DNA of 64,000 nucleotides from Triplophysa rosa (lineage: Eukaryota > Chordata > Actinopteri > Cypriniformes > Nemacheilidae). How positions within the stretch are numbered: position 1 is the first letter of the stretch; each line of letters begins with the position of its first letter. The translations under genes and the position numbers were made by a program. Positions 46,764 to 58,300 of this stretch are shown here, in pieces. Below the pieces are notes generated by a model. It searched no databases, had not been told where the DNA came from, and worked only from the letters and a program-made list of their open reading frames with translations. Location of the stretch: the NCBI RefSeq assembly GCF_024868665.1, contig NW_026634123.1, forward strand, positions 63,162 to 127,161, given 5' to 3'.

Positions 46764-46880
46764 TGCAGAGCCTCATGTTGGGTCTGAAGGTCTTGTAATG
46801 CAGTCTGGACTGGATTACATCTTTATCACCATCAGTTTGCTGCAAGAATGTGATATTCTCCTTCTTATCTGTAATAAACA
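46764..46880 (-). pseudogene. Stray copy of tekt4 exon 5
   Basis: The plus-strand text GCAGAGCCTCATGTTGGGTC...TGAAGGTCTTGTAATGCAGTC...ATCTTTATCACCATC...CTGCAAGAATGTGATATTCTCCTTCTTATCTGTAATAAAC aligns with tekt4 exon 5 and its acceptor (50183-50330). It has several substitutions and a deletion. None of the other tekt4 exons is beside it. It lies 3 kb beyond the 3' end of the real gene. Confidence 0.75.
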
Positions 46881-47214
46881 CACTTCAATATAAACAAAGT
46901 GCTAGATAGTTGTCATGTGCTGTGACAGTATTACACTTCATTCAGCGTTCATGCTGAGAGTTTTCCATAAGTCTGGATCCATGTTCCCAGAATGTTAACC
47001 TGACCTTATTTTAAGCGTATCATTAAAACATCATAACACAGTATACCATTTAAACGTGCATTGTGCCTGAGACATTAAATTAAATTAATAATGCAGTAAT
47101 TATAACCAGTAATAAAAAACAGTGATTTCAATACATAGAGGATAAAAAAATCACGGTCAACAATTGGTGATGAAACTGTTTATCTTCATGTTGGAAAGCA
47201 CATGAGCATCACTC

Positions 47215-49165
47215 ATTACCTTCCAGAGCTGAGGACAGATTCATTACATGCAAAAGAAGCATGGGTGTCACACAGTAATTTTTGACGATCACTGATATCA
47301 TAATAACATCATAGGTCTAAAAAATCATGATTCTAATATGAATTCACCATTTTTTTATTATAAACTGTAGAGCAGCTTCTCAAAGTACAAGCTACTCAGA
47401 AGGCAATAAAGCAAATTTATCACACTACTATTTTTTTGGTGACATAGTTACAATTGTGACAGTTCTGTAATGGCATTACAAAAGATTTCATCTTTGTATA
47501 GAAACAAACGTGTACTAGAAACTTTTACCTGGAATAAGTAAGTTAACTCTGAGATAACTGAGTGAATGTGTAAGTGGTTTAGACAAATTTTGTTGTACTT
47601 TTAAATAAAGTTTTCAACAAAATGGCAAAAGAAATGAGATCATCATCATTACCTTAACAAACCACAGTAAATGTGCACCACAATATAAACATGGTAAATA
47701 TCTGGGATAATGATTCATTGTTACCTTTCACTAAATAATGACTGATAAGGTAAGGATATTCTCTCTGTGGTGCAGGTACAGTATTCTCTCTTCTGTACTT
47801 CTCAAAAATAATATTCATAACTAATGTAAGCACCAGGCCACATGAGCTTTCTGTTGAAAATGTCACAAATGTGTTGCTTGTCTGCTGTGTTTAATCACTG
47901 TTCGTAGGTATATTTCCCTGTTTATCATCGTGTCGCCTTAATTTTAAGACCAATTTTATCCACCTGTATCTTTATACATGGTTTACATATTGTTTTCTAT
48001 ATTTGCCAACATTTAGATAATGTACATGCTACACACACATATCACACACACACGTCAATGAAGACTTACTTTGGTGTTCAGAGTGAGATAAGAATGCTTC
48101 TCATATGTAGTGAAGTAAACACTGCTATTTAGCATCTACTAACCAGCGTTTCACAGAGACTTTTCTCAAGACTTTTTTTAGCTCTGAGCTTAAACCTTTC
48201 CCCAATACAGAGCTGAATGAAACGAGGTCAGTTCGATTAGGGGAGGAGTGGAATGAGGAGAAATGACATCAGAATGATTGAAGAAGGTAGGTAGGTTTCG
48301 CCTGAAATAATCGGACAAATTCCTTAATGATCATTTCAGAATCTATGAAGACTTCCCACATGTCAGGTTCAGTATGGGTTTGACCTCAGAGCTGAAATGA
48401 GATATGAACAACCTTCCTCTGTCACCTCACACGAATATAATCTACAAACACACACATGAACAGTGAAGTAGACAGTGAGTTAAAGTTATAATTTGTTATT
48501 TGTGTGTGATTCTTTAGACATTTTTGTTTATAAACACATACTTTATATACAAAATATATACGTTATATACAACTCCCCCGTCAACAGGAATGGTGGAGGG
48601 CCGTTGTGTGCCGAAAACTCCAGGGCCGTTTTTGCTTCCCAGTCCGCCCCTGATCTAAATCTTTGCAGTTGTTTGTGTTTAGTTTAATGTTTGTCACTGT
48701 TAATGTCTCCTTCAGGAGCTTCTGGAGGACCCGTGTCCTACAAATAAACATTTTATGTGAATAATACACACAGGACTCTTGATGCCCAACATACGTGAGT
48801 TTCTGCAGTCTGCGTCTTCCAGTGAATCAGAGAGCATCTTTACTCCGCTCAGATCCAGATCTTTTATATGTGATGGGTTTGACTACAGAGCTGAAGCCAG
48901 AACAGCCCGCTTCTGTCATTTTACAGTTAAATAATCTACAATCACACACAAAGAAGTGAAGTGGAGATTATCTGTGAAGTCAGAACGAATAACATCGAAC
49001 CCCTTAACAAATGAAACACCCGATACATCTGTTAGTGCCCCAATAAAGATTTCGTTGTGTTTTATTTGATATTTTTTTGCTTCATTTGATTTTGAAATTC
49101 AGTTCTAAACATGTTGTTGTAGCACCACAGAACAAACATCTAGATGTATACAATACAGAGGAAAA
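47215..49165 (-). pseudogene. Decayed 3' end of a third NLR gene
   Basis: 47215-48370 aligns with the 3' flank of gene B. 48377-48450 keeps the start of an LRR exon (GTGACAGAGGAAGGTTGTTCATATC on the minus strand), but about 100 bp of the middle is deleted. 48790-48943 keeps a second LRR exon with frame damage. Its upstream intron text (GAATAACAT...CACCCGATAC...TGTTAGTGCCC, 48990-49040) matches the intron above gene B LRR exon 2 (37690-37770). 49070-49165 matches the intron below the gene A LRR exon (20880-20970, ACAAACATCTAGATGTATA). It is non-functional. Confidence 0.75.
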
Positions 49166-49870
49166 AGCTTGCTGCGCATTGGCTCAGTTTTAGCAAATGA
49201 ATTCTTTGGAATACAGACCAGTTGATCTCGTTTGAAAGAAGAGAATTAGCAGATTATTGCTAAAAAAAAGTTATTTTAGGTTATATTTATTGCAAAATAA
49301 CATAAAATGTTTATGTTATTCTTTTATAAAAAAAAAACTCTTAAAAAAAACGTCATAAATTTCATAAATTCTGGTGCTCTACCACCAAAATCCACTAGGG
49401 GGCTTCCATTGGTTATTATAGCAAAACTAAAGAAGCCATGTTTTGGCTAATTGATTACCATTACAATAGCTTAACTAAGAATATCATAGTTTTAGTTTTA
49501 AGTGGTTTGTCGTTCTTTATTTTTATATGGCATGTTTTATATGGCATGTTAAAGCTAATTCACACTGATCCAACAAACGGCAAACTCCTTCATTTCTAAA
49601 CTACAATAAAGGTGTCCATCGAATCAGTGTGAGTCAGCCTTAAAATGCATTTTTTAAGGCAGATGGGAGAGTGTAAGCATAGAAAAAGGACAATTTGCTT
49701 CAGTATATGCCACAAAAATAATTTATAATCCTTCTTCCTTTATTCACATGAAAACACAATGTCAAAAAATACAGAAACCACACAGAGATAAAACACACAA
49801 ACGTTGCGGACTACAGAAGGAGGTGACTGCGCAAAACTTGTCAGAACTCTTATCAAATTGTGAAAGTGTG
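49166..49870. other. Interval between NLR relic and tekt4
   Basis: AT-rich, with no gene or clear element. It contains the tekt4 3'UTR. A plausible minus-strand poly(A) signal was not pinned down. Confidence 0.35.
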
Positions 49871-52555
49871 TCAGTACCCAGACAGCACTGTGACACTAGG
49901 GTAACGCGTCCGGTGTGTCATACACTTCTCACGGTCGATGAGGAGGGAGTTGGTTTTGCAGGCGATGTCTTTTCCCAGAGCGAGTCTGATCTCCTCCAGG
50001 TCTGATAAAGATGTGCGTGCTTCATACAGCTGCTGCTGCAGGGCCGACACTGTACCACTGATCTCTGACACTTCCCCTAACAGACTACACACACAGGGTA
50101 AATGTGTGTCCGTGATCCCCAGTGGTGACTAATGAAAGATTCAGTAACATGGTGTATGTACCTGAGCTGAGGCTGGTCTCTGCAGAGCTCCATGTTGGGT
50201 CTGAAGGTCCTGTAATGCAGTCTGGACTGAGCCACTCTGAGCGGAGCTTCTTTATCACGCACGGCTTCCTGCAGCAACGAAACGTTCTTCTCCTGAGCCC
50301 CAATCTGCTCCAAGATCTACAATAAACGCACCACATGTCAACGCTCTCGCATGTGTAGGCTTGTATGTAGAAATAATACAATGCCTTGTCTAAAGAGTAA
50401 AAAAGTTCTCAAATAAATGTAATTGTAGAGGGACTGATATTTTTTTCAAGTGGAATAAATACAGCATTCATGTCACTTTAAGAACTACATGATGTGTGTG
50501 AATGCAGTGTTGCCTGTGCTAGCTGTAGCTCCAGTTGTGTTTTGGCCTGGTTCAGCTCCATGCAGCGCCGAGTGAACGCCTGATCTACAGCGGCACACTG
50601 CGCTCGCAGGTCCTCGGTCGTGTCCTGCAACACCTGCTCAATCATCTCCCGCAGGGCCTGGCTCGCCCCTTCCTCTCTCTCCGCCTGCAGCAGGTTATTA
50701 TGGGTAAACTTACTCCACGCCCCCTGATCACAAACCCTAAAAATGGAAGTGAAAGATGTTTTGAATTTCTGATTTTCTTAGTGTTGGGTATGTCCACCTT
50801 TTGATTTTATAACAGAAATGGTACCATGCGAATCTTGTGCGTTTTTTTTTTTAAAGAGTTAACATCGCCAATGTCACACAATTGCTTAGATTTAAACGGC
50901 CTCCAAGATTGTCAGTTATGCCGATGTAGTGTGTGTGATTCATACTGGTCCTGCAGCACGGCTGAGCCCGGGTGTCTTTGTGTGTCCGTGCTCATGTTGT
51001 TGTAGCGGCCGCACCGGTCATCTAGACTGTAAGCCTGGTGTTTATCAGACCAGTCAAACTCAAGGGTCTGCTTTGCCTCCTGGTTTAGCCTGCAAAAAAC
51101 AGACAGACACCTTCTTACTAATATTAACAATCCCAACTGCAATCTCAATAAATATTATTTAAAGTATTTATTCATCTAGAGTATAGAATTTTTAAATAAT
51201 TGAAGAGATTTGTGACGTGCATAACCAGTTTACATATACTGTAAAAAATGATTTGTTGTTTTTTGATGTTTCAACTTAAAAAAATAAGTTACCTTGTTGC
51301 CTTAAAATTAAGTTAGTTCAACTTAAAAATATTAGTCAACCCAACGAGTTTGCAACAAATTCATTAAGTGAACTAATATTTTTAAGTTGAACTAACTTAA
51401 AATTTTAAGGCAACAAGGTAACTTATTTTTTTAAGTTGAAACAACAAAAAACAACAAATCATTGTTTACAGTGTACAATAACCGACTTAATCTGCTTGAC
51501 AGTTTGCTCCAGAGTTTTCTTCAGCAGGGCCTGAATGCTTCTGATCAGCTCCACCTCCTGTTAGAAAAATGCATCAACTATGTGATCAATAATAATAATA
51601 ATAATAATAATAACATATACAGTATCATTATGTTGGCCTGACAGTTCCAACATACTTTGTGTTTTAATTACGAAAAGTTATTATATATTTTGCTTTTTTT
51701 TCAACTTTGAACTTTGTTGGACAATTTGAAGAAATATTCATGATACAAAGCTTCAGACTTTTCAAACGAATTTAAATAAAGCTTTGTCAAGCTAATATCC
51801 TTATATTTGTATGTAAAGCTATTTGTGTTATGATCTCGTGCAAATTTATTATTCATTCCCTATTCCCCACTTTTAACATCATACATCACAATTTGTATAT
51901 CATATTTTCATATAGAGCTTATTGATAGTAATGTGACTGTCAACAAATAGCCTACTTCTGTTTTTCATGCAAGCATAGGCAAACCTTTTCTCATTTCAGT
52001 TTGCAATACCTTCAGCAGCTCCTCTTCCACCTCGTCCTTCACCAGATCTGGTCCGAAGCGTCTCTCTCGGCAGGTGAGGTTATCGGACGCGATGGCGAAT
52101 GGAATCTCCGTGGCGTCCAGTGCTTTTTCCAGCCGCCGCCTGGAGCTCGTCAGCAGCTCCGTTTCTGCAGTCAGCCGCTCGATGAAGCGCTCGAGTTCGG
52201 ACCTCCAGCGGTGGGTGTCCTGCAGCCGCTCGCCCAGGTGTTTGGTGCCATCGGTCTGAGTGCGTAAAGTCCCGCTGTCGGTTTCCGCCTTCAGCGCTTT
52301 GGACTCTTGACGGATCCTCTCCGCGTGGTTCCGGTCCGCAACTGCCCGGTGTAACAGTGCGGAGTTATTTGCGAACCACTCCTCGGGGGAGTATTTAGCG
52401 CTTCGGTAGCCTGCTGTTGCCAAACCGGCGGATGTACCGGCGTATAGGCTTTCCTTGACGGCGGTGTCCGGTGCTGGAACCGGCGGCTGCGAGCCATTCT
52501 GCGCCACGGCCCTGGTGTCAAAATAGGGTCGGGACACCAAAACTTCGGATGACAT
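49871..52555 (-). CDS. tekt4: Tektin-4, complete
   Basis: A filament-forming coiled-coil protein of axonemal doublet microtubules in cilia and sperm flagella. Six exons: 52555-52010, 51557-51487, 51089-50946, 50736-50514, 50316-50162 and 50084-49871 (TGA), together 450 residues (human TEKT4 has 435). Diagnostic stretches are AGLATAGYRSAKYSPEEWF, GERLQDTHRWRSELERFIE, ALDATEIPFAIASDNLTCRERR, the tektin nonapeptide variant RPNMELCRD at 367-375, and the C-terminal DREKCMTHRTRYPS. The start ATG is the first in the exon and gives the expected N-terminal length. Intron 4 uses a GC donor (CAG then GCAACA at 50513), forced by the frame and by alignment to human. Intron 2 holds a palindromic MITE ending about 10 bases from the exon 2 donor. 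Expected expression is in ciliated and testis cells. No regulatory motif could be assigned. Confidence 0.95.
51237..51475. mobile_element. Near-perfect palindromic MITE in tekt4 intron 2
   Basis: The left half (TACTGTAAAAAATGATTTGTTG..., TTAAGTTAGTTCAACTTAAAAATATTAGT) is mirrored almost base for base by the right half, which ends CAAATCATTGTTTACAGTGTA. Arms are about 110 bp around a short centre, so the transcript could form a long hairpin. It belongs to the same broad family as 3305-4085. Confidence 0.85.
51585..51615. repeat. (AAT)n microsatellite
   Basis: About eight AAT units in tekt4 intron 1, beside a short ATGTTGGCCTGACAGTTCCAACAT element (51629-51795). Confidence 0.8.
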
Positions 52556-53261
52556 CCTTATTACGAGTTATTGTATATGTACATAAATAAACTAAATCAG
52601 TTGTTAAAGATGTATCGGCTCCTCCGGTTGCTAAAGATGTTCAGCTGAATGTTTGCGTTAGCTGCGTTACCTGGATACCGCAGGTTGCTAAGGACGCAGA
52701 TCCGCTCTACAGCACAGTCCACTGTCAAATAGCGTTTAATAAACTTGGTGTTTTTATTTTTTAATAACTAAATGTATGGACTATTACTGTATTCTCTTTA
52801 TTTTTTATTCGTTTATACAGTACAACTGTGCTCACAATTTTACATGTTGTTTTATCACTACTAACTCCGCATTCACATATTAAAAACGTAAGACACTCCA
52901 AAGTAATTTACAGAACATAATGATCATTTTCTGATCCCACTGGATCTTAGCCACAACATATGTGATTAGACAGTAAAGAAAACTTAACATTAAACTCAAA
53001 GAGTCAAGAGCCAGCAAACACTGATCACAATAATGGTGATTTGTTGAAATTTCAACATTTTTTCAACATTAATTGCAGGTGCAAAAGTGATATTGAAGTG
53101 ATATTGATTCAATGCAATTAACATTGACAAATCAACTATTTTTAACATTGATTCAATGGTTGCTTGCTGTCTGGGTATCCATGTGGAAAGGTACAATATG
53201 TGTGACAAGCCATAAAGGTACAAATTTGGCACATTTTTTCTGAGAGTGTACATGAAATATT

Positions 53262-53575
53262 AAAGCGATTATTCACCCCAAAATAGAAATTATGTCATTT
53301 AATTACTCACCCTTTCACCCATTTCAAACCTTTATGACTTTCTTTGTTCCACAGAGCACAAAAGAAGATATTTTGAAAAATGTTATTATTTGGACCACAT
53401 TCACTTACAATGGTTTTGTGTCCATACAATAAAAGTGAATGGGGTCCAGTGCTGTTCGGTTACCAACTTTCTTCAAAATAATAATATAAAGAAAGTCATG
53501 CAGGTTCGAAATGATAATGGGTGGAGTAAATGATGACAGAATTTTCATTTTTGAGTGTACTATCACTATCACAAG
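53262..53575. mobile_element. AGTTCACCC-family palindromic MITE
   Basis: Arms GATTATTCACCCCAAAATAGAAATTATGTCATTTAATTACTCACC and GGAGTAAATGATGACAGAATTTTCATTTTTGAGTG. The centre has CACAAAAGAAGATATTTTG. Confidence 0.75.
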
Positions 53576-54314
53576 ACATTTATTACGAAATAAGCGTTTC
53601 GTCACGTTTTAACTCGACATTACTTAACAGGATGTTCCTCGGCATCACTTTACATCCTGTTTAGTGTTTTGTAATGCCCCTTTTAAAAAAATAACACCAT
53701 AATAACCTCATAAAGACAGAGATGTTTTAAGAAAACACCAGCCAATATAAGTGATATTCATATATGAATACTGCAATGATTTGTAGTGTTTTAGTGAGTT
53801 CCTTTTTCAAACATGCCATGTTTGCTTTAGAAAGATAGGCGCCCGTCACAATTTCACAGGACGGTTAAAACATTAACTTTAACAGTCAGTTAACACCCTA
53901 AGCTAAGTTTAAAAAGTTTGTACTAGAAATGAGCCCCACAAACATTTTCAAAGCATGCTGTCTTAACGGGCAAAAATAATTTGACTTTAATTTAGGCAAT
54001 AGGACGATAAATTGTAGGCTATCGTGGATTCTTATCTCATGGGCTCAATCTTCAATGTAATTAACCTAGATAAATAGAGGAATTTGTGACTTTATCAGCG
54101 ATTGAAGTCAAACTCCAGACGTGAGATCACGTGCTCTACACAGTGCTAGAAGAAAGAAAGCCTCCTGAGAGGTCTGATTGTATGCAATGAGATGAGCGAG
54201 AAGGGTGGAGGTTTAGAACATGGGAACGCTCCAGACATTACACGTTATATTACACAGTTTACAATCTCACAGAGAAACAGGGAGGACCATAATGTGTTTA
54301 CTCAGGATGGTGAC

Positions 54315-54317
<3 letters not shown>

Positions 54318-54391
<74 letters not shown>
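54318..54391. repeat. (CT)n microsatellite
   Basis: An uninterrupted CT run of about 37 units about 1 kb upstream of the LITAF-like start codon. It produces the spurious LSLSLS frames on the plus strand. Confidence 0.95.
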
Positions 54392-54393
<2 letters not shown>

Positions 54394-55084
54394 GCTTCCA
54401 CTTACAGTCATTCAAATTGATCCATCATATTGTTAATGACTGACTACTTCCAGGAATTACCTGATTCATTATAAACAGGGTCAAACTCAAACTAAAGTCA
54501 TATAAAACAAAACAGAATCGAAGTGCATCCAGTTTCAGTGTTAATGGAAACGCACCTCTAATGTGGCCGGTCACATTAAAGCTTTATGAGCTATAGATGG
54601 CTATGAACGGATGGAGTAAACGTGAGGATGACGCAACTAAGGCCCACTCATGAGAACAAAAGAGAAAAACTGCTGATAAGATCATAAACATAAACTGTGT
54701 CAAAAGTGTAAACACACAAAATATAACCTGAAGGAAATATTACAAACAGCAAGAATAAAGCAGAGAATTATAAGACTAAGTGTTTTTCACAAAGTATTCG
54801 TTTTAAACTGTATTTAGATGGTAAAAGGATTATCCATAAAAATGGATATGGTTGAAAAAACGTTGTGAAACAGACAAACGTTGTTAAACAGACAATAGTA
54901 CTCTTTATTTCGCACACTCTGTCATGGAAACATACTGTATGTTTCCTGTAACTAACCCAGCTGAAGATAACCCTGCCCACACCGTTTACTCTCGTCACAC
55001 ACTCTTGCCTTTGTAAAATCACACAATGACTCACAGTTCTCTTTTATTTCTTCCGCTTATGAAAAACCACAGCCACATCTCTCT

Positions 55085-55181
55085 CTCACACCTCAATATT
55101 CGGCTGTAAACTTGCGCTCACTTGTGAACGTACTCGTGAACATAAACCACAGTTCCACGCTGACAACAGGACATCACAGGT
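55085..55181 (+). promoter_or_regulatory. Possible 5'UTR exon of the LITAF-like gene
   Basis: A stretch ending CAACAGGACATCACAG is followed by a strong donor GTATGT at about 55182, 170 bases before the coding start. It may be a leader exon, but no matching acceptor was fixed, because the coding ATG could also be in an unspliced leader. Confidence 0.25.
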
Positions 55182-55353
55182 ATGTTTCGTATATGTATAG
55201 ATTTCTGCATAAAGGTGAAAACTTCTGCTGAAAGGATATACTGTTGGGTATATAGCGGGTATCTGAGGCTGATTTGAAATTCCAAGTCAGTACTGCAGAC
55301 TAATAAACAGAGTACATTTACTTTTACCATGTTTTCATTGACAAGGTTTGATA

Positions 55354-58300
55354 ATGGAGAAAGAATCCACTTCGCCTCTATATCCTGGTCCTCAGGCAAC
55401 CCAAGCAAGCGTGAACTTCCCTGGACAGCAGACGGCATATACGACTCAAGCAGGTACACTTGTGCTATGCCTCCATTTCATAAACAGGAACAAACATCCG
55501 AACAATTAGCAATAGCAGTTAACTCGTGTGATTCCATTGACCCAATGTGACTTGTGACAATGTGAACGATAGTTCGCCTAAAAATTAAAACTCTGACATT
55601 TATTCACCCTCATGTCACTTAAAACCTATATGACTCTTTCTTCTGTAAACACAAAAGAAGATATTTTGAGAAATGTCTACAATTCGTACAATGGAGGTCA
55701 ATGGGGGCCAGTGTTGTTTGCTTAACCACATTCTTCAAAATATCTTCTTTTGTGTTCTGCAGAATAAAGTCATACAGGTTTGGAATGACATGACACGTAA
55801 ATTAAAATTGGGTGAACTATCTTTTTTAAGAACTTTAAAGCATTAGTACCAGATAAACATCATCAAAGAACATGGCTTTGTTGTAACAACTGTTCTAATC
55901 AGTATAATGTATAATGTAAACGGTTAGTCAGATGTCACGATCGATGGGACACGGCAGTCAGATGTGTGTCCCCTGGAAACAAACAGTGTTCAGATTGTGC
56001 TTTATGATTTCACTAACAGGCAACAAATATTACAAGACTTTGGCCTTATAGTCTACAATTCAGTAGGCAGGTAGCATGATATGGGGTGTGTACTATGAGC
56101 AAGATAACTTGCATGACTCAATAACTATGAAGAGAAATTATGAACAAAATGATTCATATTATGAACAATTATAATTAATGTGAACTAGATTATTATAATG
56201 AAATAACTGTCTAACTTATTTGTCATTTGTTAGACACACTGATAAAATTATTGCTGTGTTTACAAAAAGACAGATGTGTAACCACACTGTAAAACTTTGC
56301 TGTAATTTCGCAGCAGGTTTGCCAGTAACTTACTGTAGATTTAATGTACAATTAAATAATTAAGTATAAACTTACCTAGTTTATATATTTTATATAATAA
56401 AATTTTGCATACTTCGTATCTTCGAAGAGTATTTAGTTTGATCATATTTATAAAAGACAGATACAGCTGTACCATTATTTCTGGAAAAAGTCGAGCTCCT
56501 GGAGGCGGAACTACAGCATGAGCGCACAATGCATCATCTTATTATCCCTGTTGATTGACTATAAGTTTGTGTTGTTTACATTATGAACGTACACACCTAT
56601 TGCCAACAAAACACAGACATGTGACTTACTTTGACTTACCCCGTGCGGTTCATGTCCGGCATCATTCCGGCAAACTTTATCAGTTTCAAACGATCTGCAA
56701 ATCCAGCGTTATATCCACCGTTTATATAACATTCATCACCCAAATGCAGTGAACAAACACAGCTAAAGTTCCGTCAGCCGAGTGAAGAGGCATTGATGGG
56801 CGTGATCTTTCTCACACTGGCTGGTTGACGCGTGGGTGTGCTCTTTCTCTCACGCTCTTTCGCTCGTTGGATGACACGTGGGCGTGCTTTTCCAGGAGAA
56901 TTGCCCGATAAGGGACTAAGAACCGTTGTTACGAAACGGGAATCCATTTTCGAAAAAAACTTTCCGAAACCTGGAGGAGTGAATCGAGCACAGAGACACT
57001 ACGTCATACGTTCAACTCGTTTTTTTGACAAGTTGACCATGTTATGCATGAGAAGCCAGCACGTTTAATAGTGTAAAGAAGTCTGAATGCATGAAATAGT
57101 ATGTTAACTCCGCTTTAAATATCTCCCTTTCTTCATCTCAGTACTAAAGCATGAATATTATGGTCAAGTGAGAAGAATCAATCCATCCACAGTTTTTCAT
57201 CTTTGCATTCTCTGACCCTTTTATAGATCCGTCAAATTCTCTTTACCCCCCTCCACCCCCATATGGATTGGGAGGTCTACCCACTAATGTCCAGCAGCCC
57301 ATGGCGGTTCCTGTAGGTGAGTTTTCAGCAATAAAGAACCATCCTCAGATATTTACCACCAATAGCAGGTTAGAATAAACTGCATTAATTGTCATTAACT
57401 ATTGGAAAATGGGCCTCAAAACTCACTTTTCAAACAAGCTCTGATCATGATACCATAAACTCATTATCTGCGATTGCCAGAACATTCTGACTATTTATTT
57501 ATTTGTATTATTGTTTGCTATAAAACGGTGTAGCGTGTAATTTCAAATCTACTGGTGCTTTTTATTTCAATAGATATTGTGATAATATCATTATCGTATA
57601 TTTCTCAAATTGCATGATTTGAAAAAAAAAAGTTTTTGAATAAAATAAGCATGACCTTTAAATGGACAGTTCACCCATAAATAAAAATGTTGCCATCGTT
57701 TACTCACTCTCGAGTTGACTACCATTGACTACCAAAGTAAACATTTTTGGGTGAACTGTCTCTTTACCAAAAATCTTATATTTTAGAATACAATTTCAAA
57801 GAACCCAAAAAATACTCAATGGCCTTTCCAACTCAAGAATTTTCTATGTGGAGTTGAGAGATGTTGTTTTCCTAACACTAGAGGGCACACTTGCTTGCAC
57901 TATCTATTATATTCCATATGTAGTCTAACACAGTGGTTTTCAAGCAGGGAGGCGCAGAGGTACTGCAGGTGGGGCGCGACGGTTCCCCGAAACTCCAACC
58001 TTTGGAACTCGATCGCGAATGCACGGAGGAACGCGATTGCAAGTTCAAGGAGGGCAATGTTCTGTCTGAAGCTGAGCGGCCGCGCAGACTCATTGTATGG
58101 GTGCAAATAAAGACTGCGCACAAAAGCTTAATATCTACAAAGTAAGCAAACGTCCACTCAGGACGCAGCAGCAATTACCTCTGTCGTGTTAAGAAACTCA
58201 GGTAGATCATATAAGTATGTTTGTCTTTCACACTGTAATTTCAGAATAAGCGCAAGATAACCGTCTCTCCCGATGAGTTCAAAGTGCATGTGAAGGGAGT

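Larger units (their letters stand above)
52556..55350. other. Intergenic region between divergent tekt4 and the LITAF-like gene
   Basis: 52985-53180 is a dispersed repeat (GCAAACACTGATCACAATAATGGTGATTTGTTG...TTCAATGGTTGCTTGCTGTC). 53262-53575 is an AGTTCACCC-family palindrome. 54318-54391 is a (CT)n run. The two genes are transcribed away from each other 2.8 kb apart. No other gene is seen. Confidence 0.55.

Noticed and set aside
51237..51475. microRNA-like hairpin gene
   Set aside because: The near-perfect 110-bp arms are those of a MITE of a multicopy family. Without small-RNA data there is no reason to call a miRNA gene.
54192..54443. Serine/leucine-repeat protein
   Set aside because: Produced by the (CT)n microsatellite. 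No splice or homology support.
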